Positions 44,569 through 53,808 of a stretch of DNA of 64,000 nucleotides are shown here, piece after piece. A program made the translations under genes and the position numbers. Under the pieces are notes generated by a model. That model saw nothing but the letters and a program-made list of their open reading frames with translations. It made no database searches and was not told the origin of the DNA. Source of the stretch: Acuticoccus kalidii (GTDB taxonomy: Bacteria > Pseudomonadota > Alphaproteobacteria > Rhizobiales > Amorphaceae). The stretch lies in NCBI RefSeq assembly GCF_021556395.1, contig NZ_JAKGCS010000036.1, forward strand, positions 434,001-498,000. Direction: 5' to 3'. Numbering within the stretch: the first letter of the stretch is position 1; each line of letters begins with the position of its first letter.

Positions 44569-44731
44569 GATGCGTCCTGAGAACCCTGTTTCGGCGCGGA
44601 ACAGGGTTACCGAGTATGGTTAATCCGAGGTTGCCTGCGCGAGGCGTCCTCGTCACGTGGGCACGCTGGCCCACGAACGCAACGGCCTTCTCGGATGGCG
44701 CCGGCTGTCCGGCGCCGCGCTGCCGCCGCGC

Positions 44732-45580
44732 TCAATCGCTCGGCAGATTCTCCTGCAGCCAATCATAGGACGCGACGATCATCTCGTGCGCGCGGGGGCT
44801 GTGGAGGGGGAGCTCGACCGTGACGAGGCCCTGGAACTCGATCTCTTCGAGGGTCTTGAGGACGGCCGGAATGTTCATGTCGCCCTCGCCGAAGGGGAGG
44901 TGGGCATGGACGCCGCGCTTCATATCCTCGAGCGAGACCGCGCCGAGGACCGGGGCGAACTCCTTCACCGCCTTGGCGGGATCACGGTCGTTGGTGACGA
45001 GCGAGTGGCCGACATCGAGGGAGAGGCGCAAGGGCGCGTCGGTCATCTGCTTCAGCGTTTCGCGCACGAGGACGAAATCGTCGAGCGTGCCGACCATATG
45101 GCCCGGCGCCGGCTCCAGCGTCGCGACGACGCCTTCCTCGGCGGCGAATTCGACGACCTGACGCAAACCGTCGAGAAGCCATACGCCGGCGTCCTGTTGG
45201 CTGACGCCGCGCCGGGTCCGGCCGGAGGTGAACCCCACCGAATCCGCGCCCGCGATCTTGGCGATACGGATCGCGCGTCGCAGGAAATCGAGCCGCCGGT
45301 CCCGGCCGTCGGAGGCGGGGTGGAGGAGGGAAGGCTCGTTCGCCTCGCGCGGGTCGAGGAGATAGGGGGCACTCGTTTCGACCACGAGGCCGAGATCGAG
45401 TTCGGCGAGACGCTTGGCGAGCGCCTCGGCGGCTGCCTCGTAGCCCTCCATGAAGGGGTCGAAATGATGGACGTCCAATGCGAGGGCGACACCGGAATAG
45501 CCGGCCTCCGCGATCAGATCGAGTGCATCGTCGAGCCGGTGGTTGGTGCAGCCGTTCGTATTATAGGCGAAGCGCAACAT
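44732..45580 (-). CDS. Sugar phosphate isomerase/epimerase-like TIM-barrel protein
   Basis: The 282-residue protein belongs to the xylose isomerase-like TIM barrel group: MLRFAYNTNGCTNHRLDDAL, VVATLEPAPGHMVGTLDDF and LSLDVGHSLVTNDRDP. Metal ligands (Glu and Asp/His) are in those motifs, with VSLEDMKRGVHAHLPFGEGD further on. It probably isomerises or epimerises a sugar or a related polyol. The substrate is unknown and no partner genes are adjacent. Confidence 0.85.
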   Translation of the reverse strand: MLRFAYNTNGCTNHRLDDALDLIAEAGYSGVALALDVHHFDPFMEGYEAAAEALAKRLAELDLGLVVETSAPYLLDPREANEPSLLHPASDGRDRRLDFLRRAIRIAKIAGADSVGFTSGRTRRGVSQQDAGVWLLDGLRQVVEFAAEEGVVATLEPAPGHMVGTLDDFVLVRETLKQMTDAPLRLSLDVGHSLVTNDRDPAKAVKEFAPVLGAVSLEDMKRGVHAHLPFGEGDMNIPAVLKTLEEIEFQGLVTVELPLHSPRAHEMIVASYDWLQENLPSD

Positions 45581-45812
45581 TGAAGATCGGCCTTCTAAGC
45601 CGTTGATTGAGAATGAGGACAGGCGGCGGAGTGTGGCGCCTGGGGACGGATCTCGGCGCGGGAATCCGAAACGCCGGCCCCCATGCCGAAACAGCTTTCA
45701 ATAACCTCACGAGACTTGGCAAGCGCGTTCGGCGCCGATGGGCGTCTATTCGACATCATTGCGGCATTGCGCAGGCATGTCGCGGCAATTTGCGTCGGGC
45801 ACCGAGGTCAAA

Positions 45813-47480
45813 TCATGCCGCGCGAATCGACCGTTTTGCGGCGATGTGGGCGTCATAATGGAGGTTCGAGAGGGCGAGGCTCTGGACGGAGTCGATTCCG
45901 AGCTCGAAAAGCCGCGTTGCGAGCGCCGCCGATTCGACATTGGTTGCGGTGACGCTGACGCCATCCTCGCGCAAGCTCGCGATCGCGGTGCGCCAGATCG
46001 TGGCGAGACGCTTGTCGGTGATGATCGGAGCGATGGGCCGAGCGTCGAAGGTCACCATGTCGAACTGGGTCGCGCGGACGCGCTGGAAGGCGTTGACGCC
46101 CGGATCCCATCCGCGCAGCGCAATGCGGATCCCCTGTGCGGCGAGTGCCCTCGCGAGCTGGGGGGCGGTCCCGTGCGCGAAGGCGGCAAGCGGGATCTCG
46201 AGGATAACCGCCGAAAAATCGAGCCGCGCGGCCGTCATCGCCTCGACGATGCGGGACGGCATGTCGGCATCGACGGTGGCGTATTGGGGAAGCGTGATCC
46301 GCGTGTGGCCGACCGGATCGGTCAGGCGGGCGGCGGCGGTGCACAGCGCGCGCAGCGCCACGTTGACGAGATCGGGGCCGACGGCGAAGCGTTGCGCCGT
46401 GGCAAGGATACGCTCGAAATCGACGTATCCGACGCTGAGCTCGTGACCGACGAGATTGAGCTCGGGGTCGATGATCGGCTGGACGTCGATGGGCAGCGGC
46501 TTGTCGGTGAGGAAGGATTTCACGATCACCAGATTGTCGTGATCGAGAAGGCTGGCGGTGGGGTCGGCATGGATCATCGCCGCGCCGCGATGGGTCGTCT
46601 TCGCGCTGTGCAGCGCGATGTCGGCCTTGCGATAGATCTCGTCCGGCGAGCCGCCCGGCCCACCGAGCGCAATCCCGGCGGACAGGCGCACCTGCAGGTC
46701 GATCTCGTCGAGATCGAGGCGGTGGGAGAAGCGCGACAGCAGCCGGCCCGTCGCCTCCTGCGCCCCGGTGACGGTGTCGAGACCGTAGAAAATGACGGCG
46801 AACTCGTCGCCGGCGAGGCGGCTCACAAAGTCGCTTTCGCGTGTCGCGCGGCGCAGGATGTGCGCCACTTCCGTCAATAGACGGTCGCCGGTCGCGTGGC
46901 CGAGCGCGTCGTTCACGTCCTTGAAATTGTCGAGATCGAGGAGGCAGAGCGCGAAATCGCCGGCGGCGCAGGCGGCGGTCAGCTCGGCATTGAACGCGCG
47001 GCGATTGGGAAGGCCGGTCAGCGAGTCGCTGAAGGCGAGGGCGAGGGCTTCCCGGTCGCTCATGGATTGGCCGAGCTGAAGCTCGCGCAGCGCGCGGTGG
47101 GTCTGACGCAGCGCGTTTCTGAGGCCTTCCTCCGCGCTGAGATCATGCACCGCGATCGCGAGCCGTCGCCCGGTGGCGGGGACAGGCACGGCGCGGATGA
47201 GGACATGGCGCACCTCATCCTCGCAGCGGACGGCGAGCATATGGTCGACATAGTGGCCGGCCGCGTTCAGCCGCTCATTGAGTTCGGCGAGGGCCGCGTC
47301 CTCGACGGTGCAAGGGCGTTTGAACAAGTGCTCGTCGAGGCGCTTGGCCGTGACCGGGTCTTCCCGATCGAGATCGGCGATCCACAATTCCGAAAAGGCC
47401 GTCACCTGTTGAGCCATGACCTCCGCCCGTGCGATGTCGCTCGGCTTCGGTGACGAACCCTTTGACAAATTCTCTAACAT
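45813..47480 (-). CDS. Degenerate GGDEF-EAL protein
   Basis: The 555-residue cytosolic protein has an N-terminal PAS-like part (about 1-130) and a GGDEF domain. The signature reads AGDEF (in VSRLAGDEFAVIFYG) with an RESD I-site five residues before it. The C-terminal EAL-like region has the EAL motif replaced by ELS (VGHELSVGY) and lacks the catalytic DDFGTG and KID motifs. It may bind c-di-GMP but is unlikely to hydrolyse it; cyclase activity is possible but uncertain. Its start has 175 bases of upstream space to pccB. Confidence 0.88.
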   Translation of the reverse strand: MLENLSKGSSPKPSDIARAEVMAQQVTAFSELWIADLDREDPVTAKRLDEHLFKRPCTVEDAALAELNERLNAAGHYVDHMLAVRCEDEVRHVLIRAVPVPATGRRLAIAVHDLSAEEGLRNALRQTHRALRELQLGQSMSDREALALAFSDSLTGLPNRRAFNAELTAACAAGDFALCLLDLDNFKDVNDALGHATGDRLLTEVAHILRRATRESDFVSRLAGDEFAVIFYGLDTVTGAQEATGRLLSRFSHRLDLDEIDLQVRLSAGIALGGPGGSPDEIYRKADIALHSAKTTHRGAAMIHADPTASLLDHDNLVIVKSFLTDKPLPIDVQPIIDPELNLVGHELSVGYVDFERILATAQRFAVGPDLVNVALRALCTAAARLTDPVGHTRITLPQYATVDADMPSRIVEAMTAARLDFSAVILEIPLAAFAHGTAPQLARALAAQGIRIALRGWDPGVNAFQRVRATQFDMVTFDARPIAPIITDKRLATIWRTAIASLREDGVSVTATNVESAALATRLFELGIDSVQSLALSNLHYDAHIAAKRSIRAA

Positions 47481-47655
47481 CGACGTCCCCAGCCCGCACT
47501 CGTCGTTGCCACGAACAACAACCTAAGGAGGTGTCGAGAATCAACCATAATTTGCCAGCCCACCCGAATAAGGCGCAAATAAGTCATCCAGCGTGACATG
47601 GCAAAAAGATGGCGGAAATATGTCTCGATTCTGTCTTATTGCAGTCGGGACGATG

Positions 47656-49188
47656 TTAGAGGGGAATCGTGTCGTGCTTGCGCCAAGGATTCTCCAGAGA
47701 TTTCCCTTCCAGCAGACGAAGCGCCCGGGAAATTCTGCGGCGTGTCGAATGGGGCAGAATGACTTCGTCGATGAACCCGCGCTCGGCGGCGACGAAGGGG
47801 TTGGCAAACCGCGTCTCATACTCGGAAATGCGGTCCGCCAACCGATCCGGATCGTCGCGATCCGCGCGATAGAGGATCTCCGCCGCGCCCTTTGGGCCCA
47901 TAACGGCGATTTCCGCGGTCGGCCAAGCATAATTCACGTCGCCCCTCAGATGCTTCGATGCCATGACATCGTAGGCGCCGCCATAGGCTTTGCGTGTGAT
48001 CAGGGTCACTTTCGGGACGGTTGCTTCCGCATAGGCGAACAAAAGTTTCGCACCATGTTTGATGAGCCCGCCATATTCCTGCGCCGTCCCCGGCAGGAAG
48101 CCCGGCACGTCGACGAAGGTGACGAGCGGGATGTTGAAGGCGTCGCAGAAGCGCACGAAGCGGGCGGCCTTGCGTGAGGCATCGGAATCGAGAACGCCGG
48201 CGAGCGTCAGTGGCTGGTTGGCGACGAAGCCGACGGTCTTGCCCTCGATCCGGCCGAACGCGGTGATGATGTTCTTGGCGAAGGCGTGCTGGATCTCGAA
48301 GAGCTCGCCTTCGTCGGCGACCTTCTCGAGCAGCTCCATCATGTCATAAGGGGCGGTCGGGCTGTCGGGAATGAGGGTGTCGAGCGACGCCTCGATCCGG
48401 TCCGGGGCGTCCTGCGTCGCGAGGAAGGGCGCCTTCGCGACATTCGAGGCGGGGAGGAGGTCGACGAGCCGGCGCACGTCGATCAGCGCCGAGATGTCGT
48501 CGTCATAGGCGCCGTCGGCGACGGAGGAGCGGGTGGTGTGGACGTCCGCGCCGCCGAGCTCCTCGGCGGTCACCGTCTCGTTGGTAACGGTCTTCACGAC
48601 GTCGGGGCCGGTGACGAACATGTAGCTCGTCCCGCGCACCATGAAGATGAAGTCCGTCATCGCCGGGGAATAGACGTCACCACCCGCGCACGGGCCCATG
48701 ATGACCGAGATCTGCGGGATCACCCCCGAGGCGAGCACGTTGCGCTGGAACACCTCGCCATATCCGCCGAGCGCGGCGACGCCCTCCTGGATGCGCGCCC
48801 CGCCGGCGTCGAAAAGGCCGATGATCGGCGCGCGATTGCGCAGCGCCATATCCTGGACCTTCATGATTTTCTCGGCGTGAGTCCAGGAGAGCGAGCCGCC
48901 GAAGACGGTGAAGTCCTTGGCGAAGACGAAGACGGTGCGCCCGTTGATCGTCCCCCAGCCGGTGACGACGCCGTCGCCGGGATATTTCTGATTCTCCATG
49001 CCGAAATCAGTGCAGCGATGTTCGACGAACATGTCGAATTCTTCGAACGAGCCTTCGTCGAGAAGAACGTCGAGCCGTTCGCGGGCGGTCAGCTTGCCCC
49101 GCGCGTGCTGCGCCTCGATCCGGCGGGCGCCGCCACCGGCGCGCGCCTCTTCGCGTCGGCGCTCGAGCTCGATCAGAACGTCCTTCAT
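47656..49188 (-). CDS. pccB: Propionyl/acyl-CoA carboxylase carboxyltransferase (beta) subunit
   Basis: The 510-residue protein is a crotonase-fold carboxyltransferase. [39 protein letters not shown] and [18 protein letters not shown] lie in the N half. [16 protein letters not shown] and [17 protein letters not shown] lie in the C half. It transfers CO2 from biotin to propionyl-CoA (to methylmalonyl-CoA) or acetyl-CoA. The biotin-bearing alpha subunit is not in the window. GAGGAT precedes ATG 49188. It lies downstream of ATP12 on the same strand. Confidence 0.95.
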   Translation of the reverse strand: MKDVLIELERRREEARAGGGARRIEAQHARGKLTARERLDVLLDEGSFEEFDMFVEHRCTDFGMENQKYPGDGVVTGWGTINGRTVFVFAKDFTVFGGSLSWTHAEKIMKVQDMALRNRAPIIGLFDAGGARIQEGVAALGGYGEVFQRNVLASGVIPQISVIMGPCAGGDVYSPAMTDFIFMVRGTSYMFVTGPDVVKTVTNETVTAEELGGADVHTTRSSVADGAYDDDISALIDVRRLVDLLPASNVAKAPFLATQDAPDRIEASLDTLIPDSPTAPYDMMELLEKVADEGELFEIQHAFAKNIITAFGRIEGKTVGFVANQPLTLAGVLDSDASRKAARFVRFCDAFNIPLVTFVDVPGFLPGTAQEYGGLIKHGAKLLFAYAEATVPKVTLITRKAYGGAYDVMASKHLRGDVNYAWPTAEIAVMGPKGAAEILYRADRDDPDRLADRISEYETRFANPFVAAERGFIDEVILPHSTRRRISRALRLLEGKSLENPWRKHDTIPL

Positions 49189-49303
49189 GCGCGGATCCTC
49201 GCCTCGTGTTCGTCTCTAAATATCGATCGGCAATGCGCGTTTTAGACGAGGTTGCCGGCGCAGGGAATTGCGCTGGCCACAGAAGACGGGCGGCGCGGCC
49301 CGA

Positions 49304-50032
49304 TCAGCCGCTGGCGGCGAGGACGAAGGCGGCCGCCTCGGCGTCCTTGCGGCGCACCTCGCGCCGGGCGGCGGCCTCCGCGTCCTCGCCCCATTCCTTG
49401 ATGTTCCAGTCCTCGTCGACATGGGCCGCGCGCCAGGCCTCCTCGAAGCCGAGTTCGCCGGCCGACACCGCGAGCGCGAGAAGGCCGGAGCCGGTCAGCG
49501 TGGTGAGCTGATGGAGGGCGGCGAGCGGGACGGGGGCACCCGGAAGGGCGGCGCGCAATGCCGCGCCGAGCCGCTCGTCCTGATTGACGGGCATCACCCC
49601 CTCGGCGAGGACGAGGCGCACGCCGAAGCGCTGTTCCGCACGCGCCACCACCGGATCCCAGTGCGTGCGCTGGCGTTCTACGAGCCCTTCGGGGGCGTCG
49701 GCTCTGTAATAAAGCAGGTCGTTGGAGGCGATCGCGACGATATCCTCCCGCACCGGCTCGATCGCCTGGGACACGCCGTCGATCGCGGTGTTGAGAAGCC
49801 GCGTCAGCGGCATCGTGACGGGTAGGATCACGTCGCCTTGCGCGTTCCACTCCGCGGAGATCGCCTCCGCGATCGCCGGCGCGGCGGCGAGGTGGCTGCG
49901 CGCCGGGGTCCGCACCGGACGGCCGTCGAGGAGGATCCGCGCTTCGCCGCTCTCGTGCGGCTCGGCGCGCGCCTCGCGATAGAAACGCTTGATCGGATCG
50001 GGCGCGGGCTGGGGCGAAGAACGGTCAGTCAT
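49304..50032 (-). CDS. ATP12 family F1-ATPase assembly chaperone
   Basis: The 242-residue protein starts MTDRSSPQPAPDP, and then KRFYREARAEPHESGEARIL is the ATP12 signature. RTPARSHLAAAPAIAEAISA follows and EAWRAAHVDEDWNIKEWGED closes it. It helps assemble the F1 alpha subunit. It overlaps the HAD gene stop by eight bases, a common alphaproteobacterial pair. Confidence 0.9.
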   Translation of the reverse strand: MTDRSSPQPAPDPIKRFYREARAEPHESGEARILLDGRPVRTPARSHLAAAPAIAEAISAEWNAQGDVILPVTMPLTRLLNTAIDGVSQAIEPVREDIVAIASNDLLYYRADAPEGLVERQRTHWDPVVARAEQRFGVRLVLAEGVMPVNQDERLGAALRAALPGAPVPLAALHQLTTLTGSGLLALAVSAGELGFEEAWRAAHVDEDWNIKEWGEDAEAAARREVRRKDAEAAAFVLAASG

Positions 50033-50699
50033 CGGGGATGAGGGCCTTGATAAGAACGGGAAGCTCCGGCATCGCGCTCGCGATCGCCTGCGCGCCGGCG
50101 GCATCGAGGCCAGCCGGGGGATGATAGCCCCACGCGACGCCGATCGCGAAGGCGCCGGCGGCGCGCGCCATCTCCATGTCGTAGGTCGTATCGCCGATGA
50201 CAACGGTGCGGGCGGGGTCGATCCCGGTCGCTGCCGCGGCTTGGAGCACCATCGCCGGTGCGGGCTTGGACGGGGCGTCGTCGGCGGTCATCGTGACGGC
50301 GAAATGATCCGTCAGATTGTGGTTGGCGAGGACGCGCTCGAGGCCGCGCCGGGATTTTCCGGTGGCGATGCCGAGAAGCGTCGCCGGGTCGGCGCGCAGC
50401 GCGTCGAGCGTCTCCTCGGTGCCCGGGAAGGTGGGTTCCAGCGCCGCGTCACGCGTCGCCATGTCGCGAAAGGCGGCTTTATACGCGTCGACGAGATCGT
50501 CGACCGGCGCCTCGGGGTGATGCGCGACGAGCCTCGCCACGGCCCCCGGCAGCGAAAGGCCGATGATGGCGCGGATCTCCTCCGGGGAAGGCGGGACGAG
50601 ATCGTGATGGGTGAACGCGGCGGACATCGCCGAGACGATCACCGAAGCACTGTCGACGAGCGTGCCGTCACAGTCGAAGATTACGAGACGCGGTTGCAT
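50025..50699 (-). CDS. HAD-superfamily (IA) phosphatase, Gph-like
   Basis: The 224-residue protein has the four HAD motifs: FDCDGTLVDS (nucleophile Asp), GIATGKS, DDAPSKPAPAM (Lys) and VIGDTTYDMEMARAAG. The cap domain is type C1. It may be a phosphoglycolate or similar small-molecule phosphatase. ATG 50699 begins MQPRLVIFDCDG. It is cotranscribed with the ATP12 gene. Confidence 0.9.
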   Translation of the reverse strand: MQPRLVIFDCDGTLVDSASVIVSAMSAAFTHHDLVPPSPEEIRAIIGLSLPGAVARLVAHHPEAPVDDLVDAYKAAFRDMATRDAALEPTFPGTEETLDALRADPATLLGIATGKSRRGLERVLANHNLTDHFAVTMTADDAPSKPAPAMVLQAAAATGIDPARTVVIGDTTYDMEMARAAGAFAIGVAWGYHPPAGLDAAGAQAIASAMPELPVLIKALIPDD

Positions 50700-50854
50700 G
50701 GCTCCCAGGAGACGGCGCGGCGGACCCCGTTGCCCGCGCGGGCGGACGCTGGCCCGCAGCCGACGCCAGGTCAAGCCGTGCGCCAACGCGGCGCGGTGCA
50801 TGGTGGCGGCGCGGGGGCTCAGGTTCCACCAAAAAACAGTCGGGGGCGCCTGTC

Positions 50855-50987
50855 TTCCGGAGCCAACCCTCGCTGAATGAAGCCCTGCGACGGATGGCGG
50901 GCGGCGGCAAGGGACGCTTCGCTCTTCGCCCTTGCCCCCGCCCGCCATCCGCCGCTGATCGGGCTTCAGCGAGGGTTGGCTCCGGAA
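50855..50987. repeat. Large imperfect inverted repeat (about 60-bp arms)
   Basis: The left arm runs from TTCCGGAGCCAACCC at 50855 to about 50913, and the right arm from about 50929 to 50987. The outer 23 bases of the arms match exactly; the inner 25 (from GGATGGCGGGCGG to AAGGG) have about two mismatches. The middle is looser and indel-bearing. The loop is about 15 bases. Similarity continues outward for about 15 bases (GCCTGT next to TTCCGG on each side). There is no gene in the 351-base gap 50700-51050. It resembles a non-autonomous palindromic element or REP/MITE-type repeat. Confidence 0.85.
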
Positions 50988-51050
50988 AACAGGCTCGGCG
51001 GGTGCCGTCTTTTTGCCGAGGGGGCGGCGGCGCCGTGCGTCAGGGGGCGG

Positions 51051-52358
51051 TCAGCCCTTGCGGTGGTCGACGACGCGCTTCGCCTTGCCCATCGAACGGT
51101 CGATCGCGCCGGGATCGAGGACGCGCGCCTCGATCGAGATGCCGATGAGGTTCTTGACCGCGGCGTGAAGGCGCTCGCTGGCGGCGGCGCGGGCGGCCGG
51201 ATCGGCGGCGTCCGGGCGGCATTCGACATGCACCGTCATCGCATCGAGCCGGCCCTCGCGGCGGATCTCGATGAGATAATGCGGGCTCAGCGCGGCAAGC
51301 TTCAGGATCTGCTCTTCGATCTGGGTCGGGAAGACGTTGACCCCGCGCAGGATGATCATGTCGTCGGAGCGGCCGGTGACCTTCTCCATCCGCCGCATCG
51401 AGCGGGCGGTGCCCGGCATCAGCCGGGTGAGGTCGCCGGTGCGGTACCGGATGACCGGAAGCGCCTCCTTGGTGAGGCTCGTGAAGACGAGCTCGCCGAG
51501 TTCGCCGTCGGGAAGGGGGTCGCCCGTCGCCGGGTCGATCACCTCCGGATAGAAATGGTCCTCCCAGATATGAAGCCCGTCTTTGGTCTCGACGCACTCG
51601 TTGGCGACGCCCGGACCGATCACCTCCGAGAGGCCGTAAATGTCGACCGCATGCATGTCGAAGGCGTCCTCGATCTCGGCGCGCATCGCGTTCGTCCAGG
51701 GCTCGGCGCCGAAGATGCCGACCTTCAGGGACGTTGCGCGCGGATCGAGCCCGGCGGCGCGGAACTGGTCGAGGATCGCGAGCATATAAGACGGCGTCAC
51801 CATGATGATGTCGGGGCGGAAATCCTCGATGAGCTGAACCTGGCGTTCCGTCATGCCGCCGGACATCGGGACCACGGTGCAGCCGAGCCGTTCGGCGCCA
51901 TAATGGGCGCCGAGCCCGCCGGTGAAGAGGCCGTAGCCGTAGGCGACGTGCACCATGTCGCCCGGCCGTCCGCCGGAGGCGCGGATCGAGCGGGCGACCA
52001 CCGTCGCCCAGTTGTCGATATCGCCGGCGGTGTAGCCGACCACCGTCGGGCGCCCCGTCGTCCCGGAGGAGGCGTGGATGCGGGCGATCTTCTCGCGCGG
52101 GACGGCGAACATGCCGAACGGGTAGGTCTCGCGAAGGTCGCTCTTGCGGGTGAAGGGGAATTTGGCGAGATCGCCGAGGCCGGTGAGATCGTCCGGGTGG
52201 ACGCCCGCCGCCGCGAAGGCCGCGCGATAATGGGCGACATTCTCATAGGCGTGGGCGAGCGTCCGCTTCAGGCGAGCGAGCTGCAGGGCGGCGATCTCGT
52301 CGCGGCTCGCGATTTCGATCGGATCGAGCGTCGTGCGGTCGGGGGTGAGGCCCAACAT
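51051..52358 (-). CDS. paaK: Phenylacetate-CoA ligase
   Basis: The 435-residue adenylate-forming enzyme activates phenylacetate with CoA. IHASSGTTGRPTVVGYT is the P-loop, AYGYGLFTGGLGAHYG and DIYGLSEVIGPGVANECVET are family segments, and YRTGDLTRLMPG and DMIILRGVNVFPTQIEEQIL lie in the C-domain. It follows paaI by five bases and is the last gene of the minus-strand paaG-paaI-paaK unit. Confidence 0.95.
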   Translation of the reverse strand: MLGLTPDRTTLDPIEIASRDEIAALQLARLKRTLAHAYENVAHYRAAFAAAGVHPDDLTGLGDLAKFPFTRKSDLRETYPFGMFAVPREKIARIHASSGTTGRPTVVGYTAGDIDNWATVVARSIRASGGRPGDMVHVAYGYGLFTGGLGAHYGAERLGCTVVPMSGGMTERQVQLIEDFRPDIIMVTPSYMLAILDQFRAAGLDPRATSLKVGIFGAEPWTNAMRAEIEDAFDMHAVDIYGLSEVIGPGVANECVETKDGLHIWEDHFYPEVIDPATGDPLPDGELGELVFTSLTKEALPVIRYRTGDLTRLMPGTARSMRRMEKVTGRSDDMIILRGVNVFPTQIEEQILKLAALSPHYLIEIRREGRLDAMTVHVECRPDAADPAARAAASERLHAAVKNLIGISIEARVLDPGAIDRSMGKAKRVVDHRKG

Positions 52359-52363
52359 GAGGC

Positions 52364-52804
52364 TTACGCGCTGGTTGGCGATGCGGCGTCATCGTCGAGC
52401 AACGATCCGGGGATCGTTCTGGAATGCCCGCGAAATTCCGCGATCACGGTGCCGTCGGATGTGGTGATGGTGACGTCGGTGATCCCCTGTCGCCCCTCGC
52501 GATAGCGCTCGTTCGCCTCGGCGGTGAGCCGGTCGCCCGACTTTGCGGGGCGCAAATAGGTGATCTGGCATTGGTTCGCGACGGCTCTCTGACCCGTCGC
52601 GTTGCAGGCGAAGGCGAAGGCCGAATCGGCAAGGGCGAAGATGAAACCGCCATGGGCGATGCCGTGCCCGTTGGTCATGTCCTCGCGGATCGTCATCGAC
52701 AGGCGCGCATAGGCGGGGCCGACCGCGTCCACCGTCATGCCGAGCGCTCGGCTCGCGCGGTCTTCGGCCCACATGGCATCGGCGGCACGGCGGGCGGTCT
52801 CCAT
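52364..52804 (-). CDS. paaI: Hotdog-fold thioesterase PaaI
   Basis: The 146-residue protein has the PaaI hotdog motif NGHGIAHGGFIFALADSAFAF with the catalytic Asp, and ITYLRPAKSGDRLTAEA after it. It hydrolyses stalled hydroxyphenylacetyl-CoA esters during phenylacetate catabolism. The start METARRAADAM (52804) lies four bases from the paaG stop. Confidence 0.93.
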   Translation of the reverse strand: METARRAADAMWAEDRASRALGMTVDAVGPAYARLSMTIREDMTNGHGIAHGGFIFALADSAFAFACNATGQRAVANQCQITYLRPAKSGDRLTAEANERYREGRQGITDVTITTSDGTVIAEFRGHSRTIPGSLLDDDAASPTSA

Positions 52805-52808
52805 CGCC

Positions 52809-53594
52809 TCAACCGCGTCCGATGAAGTGGGGTTTGCGCTTCTCGATGAAGGCGGCGACGCCCTCCTGATAGTCCGGGTGCCGCCCGGCCTCGCGCTGGA
52901 TGTCGCGCTCATTGTCGAGCTGCTCGTCGAGGCTCGCCGTCTCCGCGAGGTCGAAGGCGCGTTTCATGAGGGCGAGGCCGTTGGTGGGGAGAGCGGCGAG
53001 GCGCTCGGCCATCCGAACGGCCTCGTCGACAAGCGCGGCGTCATCATAGAGGCGGTAGACGAGGCCCCAGCGCTCGGCCGTCTCGGCGTCGATCTTCTCG
53101 GCGAGCATCGCCATCGCCCGCGCCCGCGTGCGGCCGACGAGGCGGGGGAGGGTGAAGGTGCCGCCTGCGTCCGGCACCAGGCCGAGATTGGCGAACGGCT
53201 CCAAAAACACCGCCGAGCGGCCGGCGACGACGATATCGCAGGCGAGGGCGACATTGAGGCCCGCCCCGGCCGCGACGCCGTTCACCGCGGCGATCACCGG
53301 CAAGGGCAGCGCCCTGATGCGACGCACCAACGGGTTGTAGAGCCGGCCGAGCGTGTCGCCGAGATCGAGGTCGGCGGCACCGCCCGCGCGGCGGTCGGAC
53401 AGGTCCTGGCCGGAGGAGAAGGCGCGTCCCTCGCCGGTGAGGATCATCGCCCGGACGGTGGTGTCCGTCTCGGCGATCGCGATCGCGTCGGCGAGATCGC
53501 GATGCATCTCCTCGTTGAAGGCGTTCAGCGTCTCGGGACGGTTCAGCGTGACGATCAAGACGGCGCCCCGTCGCGCGCTGCGAACGGTGTCCAT
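52809..53594 (-). CDS. paaG: Enoyl-CoA hydratase/isomerase, PaaG-like
   Basis: The 261-residue crotonase-family enzyme has GRAFSSGQDLSDRR as the oxyanion loop region and AAVNGVAAGAGLNVALACDI. It likely isomerises the ring epoxide-CoA of the phenylacetate pathway. GGGGAGG five bases before ATG 53594 gives a clear start. It is the first gene of the operon and divergent from paaN. Confidence 0.9.
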   Translation of the reverse strand: MDTVRSARRGAVLIVTLNRPETLNAFNEEMHRDLADAIAIAETDTTVRAMILTGEGRAFSSGQDLSDRRAGGAADLDLGDTLGRLYNPLVRRIRALPLPVIAAVNGVAAGAGLNVALACDIVVAGRSAVFLEPFANLGLVPDAGGTFTLPRLVGRTRARAMAMLAEKIDAETAERWGLVYRLYDDAALVDEAVRMAERLAALPTNGLALMKRAFDLAETASLDEQLDNERDIQREAGRHPDYQEGVAAFIEKRKPHFIGRG

Positions 53595-53676
53595 AGGCCT
53601 CCCCAAACGGCATTCGGCGATCCGCCGATGCCCCTTTCGCGTCACCCGTGCTCCGTCCGATATGTGACAGATACAC

Positions 53677-53729
53677 TTGACGCATGTCGTTTTCCGTAAC
53701 TTATTGAGCCCTCAAAGACGTTGTCAACG
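53677..53729 (+). promoter_or_regulatory. Candidate paaN promoter and small dyad
   Basis: TTGACG (53677-53682) and TTATTG (53701-53706) with 18-base spacing form a plausible promoter for paaN. An exact small dyad CGTTG-T-CAACG (53719-53729) follows and could be an operator. A paa regulator gene is not visible in the window. Confidence 0.4.
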
Positions 53730-53808
53730 CGCCGTCTTTCGCGGGTTTGCCGGAATTTTCGGCGCGGACCGAGTTGAACGATAACGGCCGTCAGGGCCGG
53801 GAGGGAAC

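Noticed and set aside
49242..49850. 202-codon minus-strand frame beside ATP12
   Set aside because: It overlaps the ATP12 gene in another frame and is an Arg-rich shadow.
50025..50948. Longer HAD protein starting at 50948
   Set aside because: The extra N-terminus would be encoded by the inverted repeat and is not HAD-like; ATG 50699 gives the exact family start.
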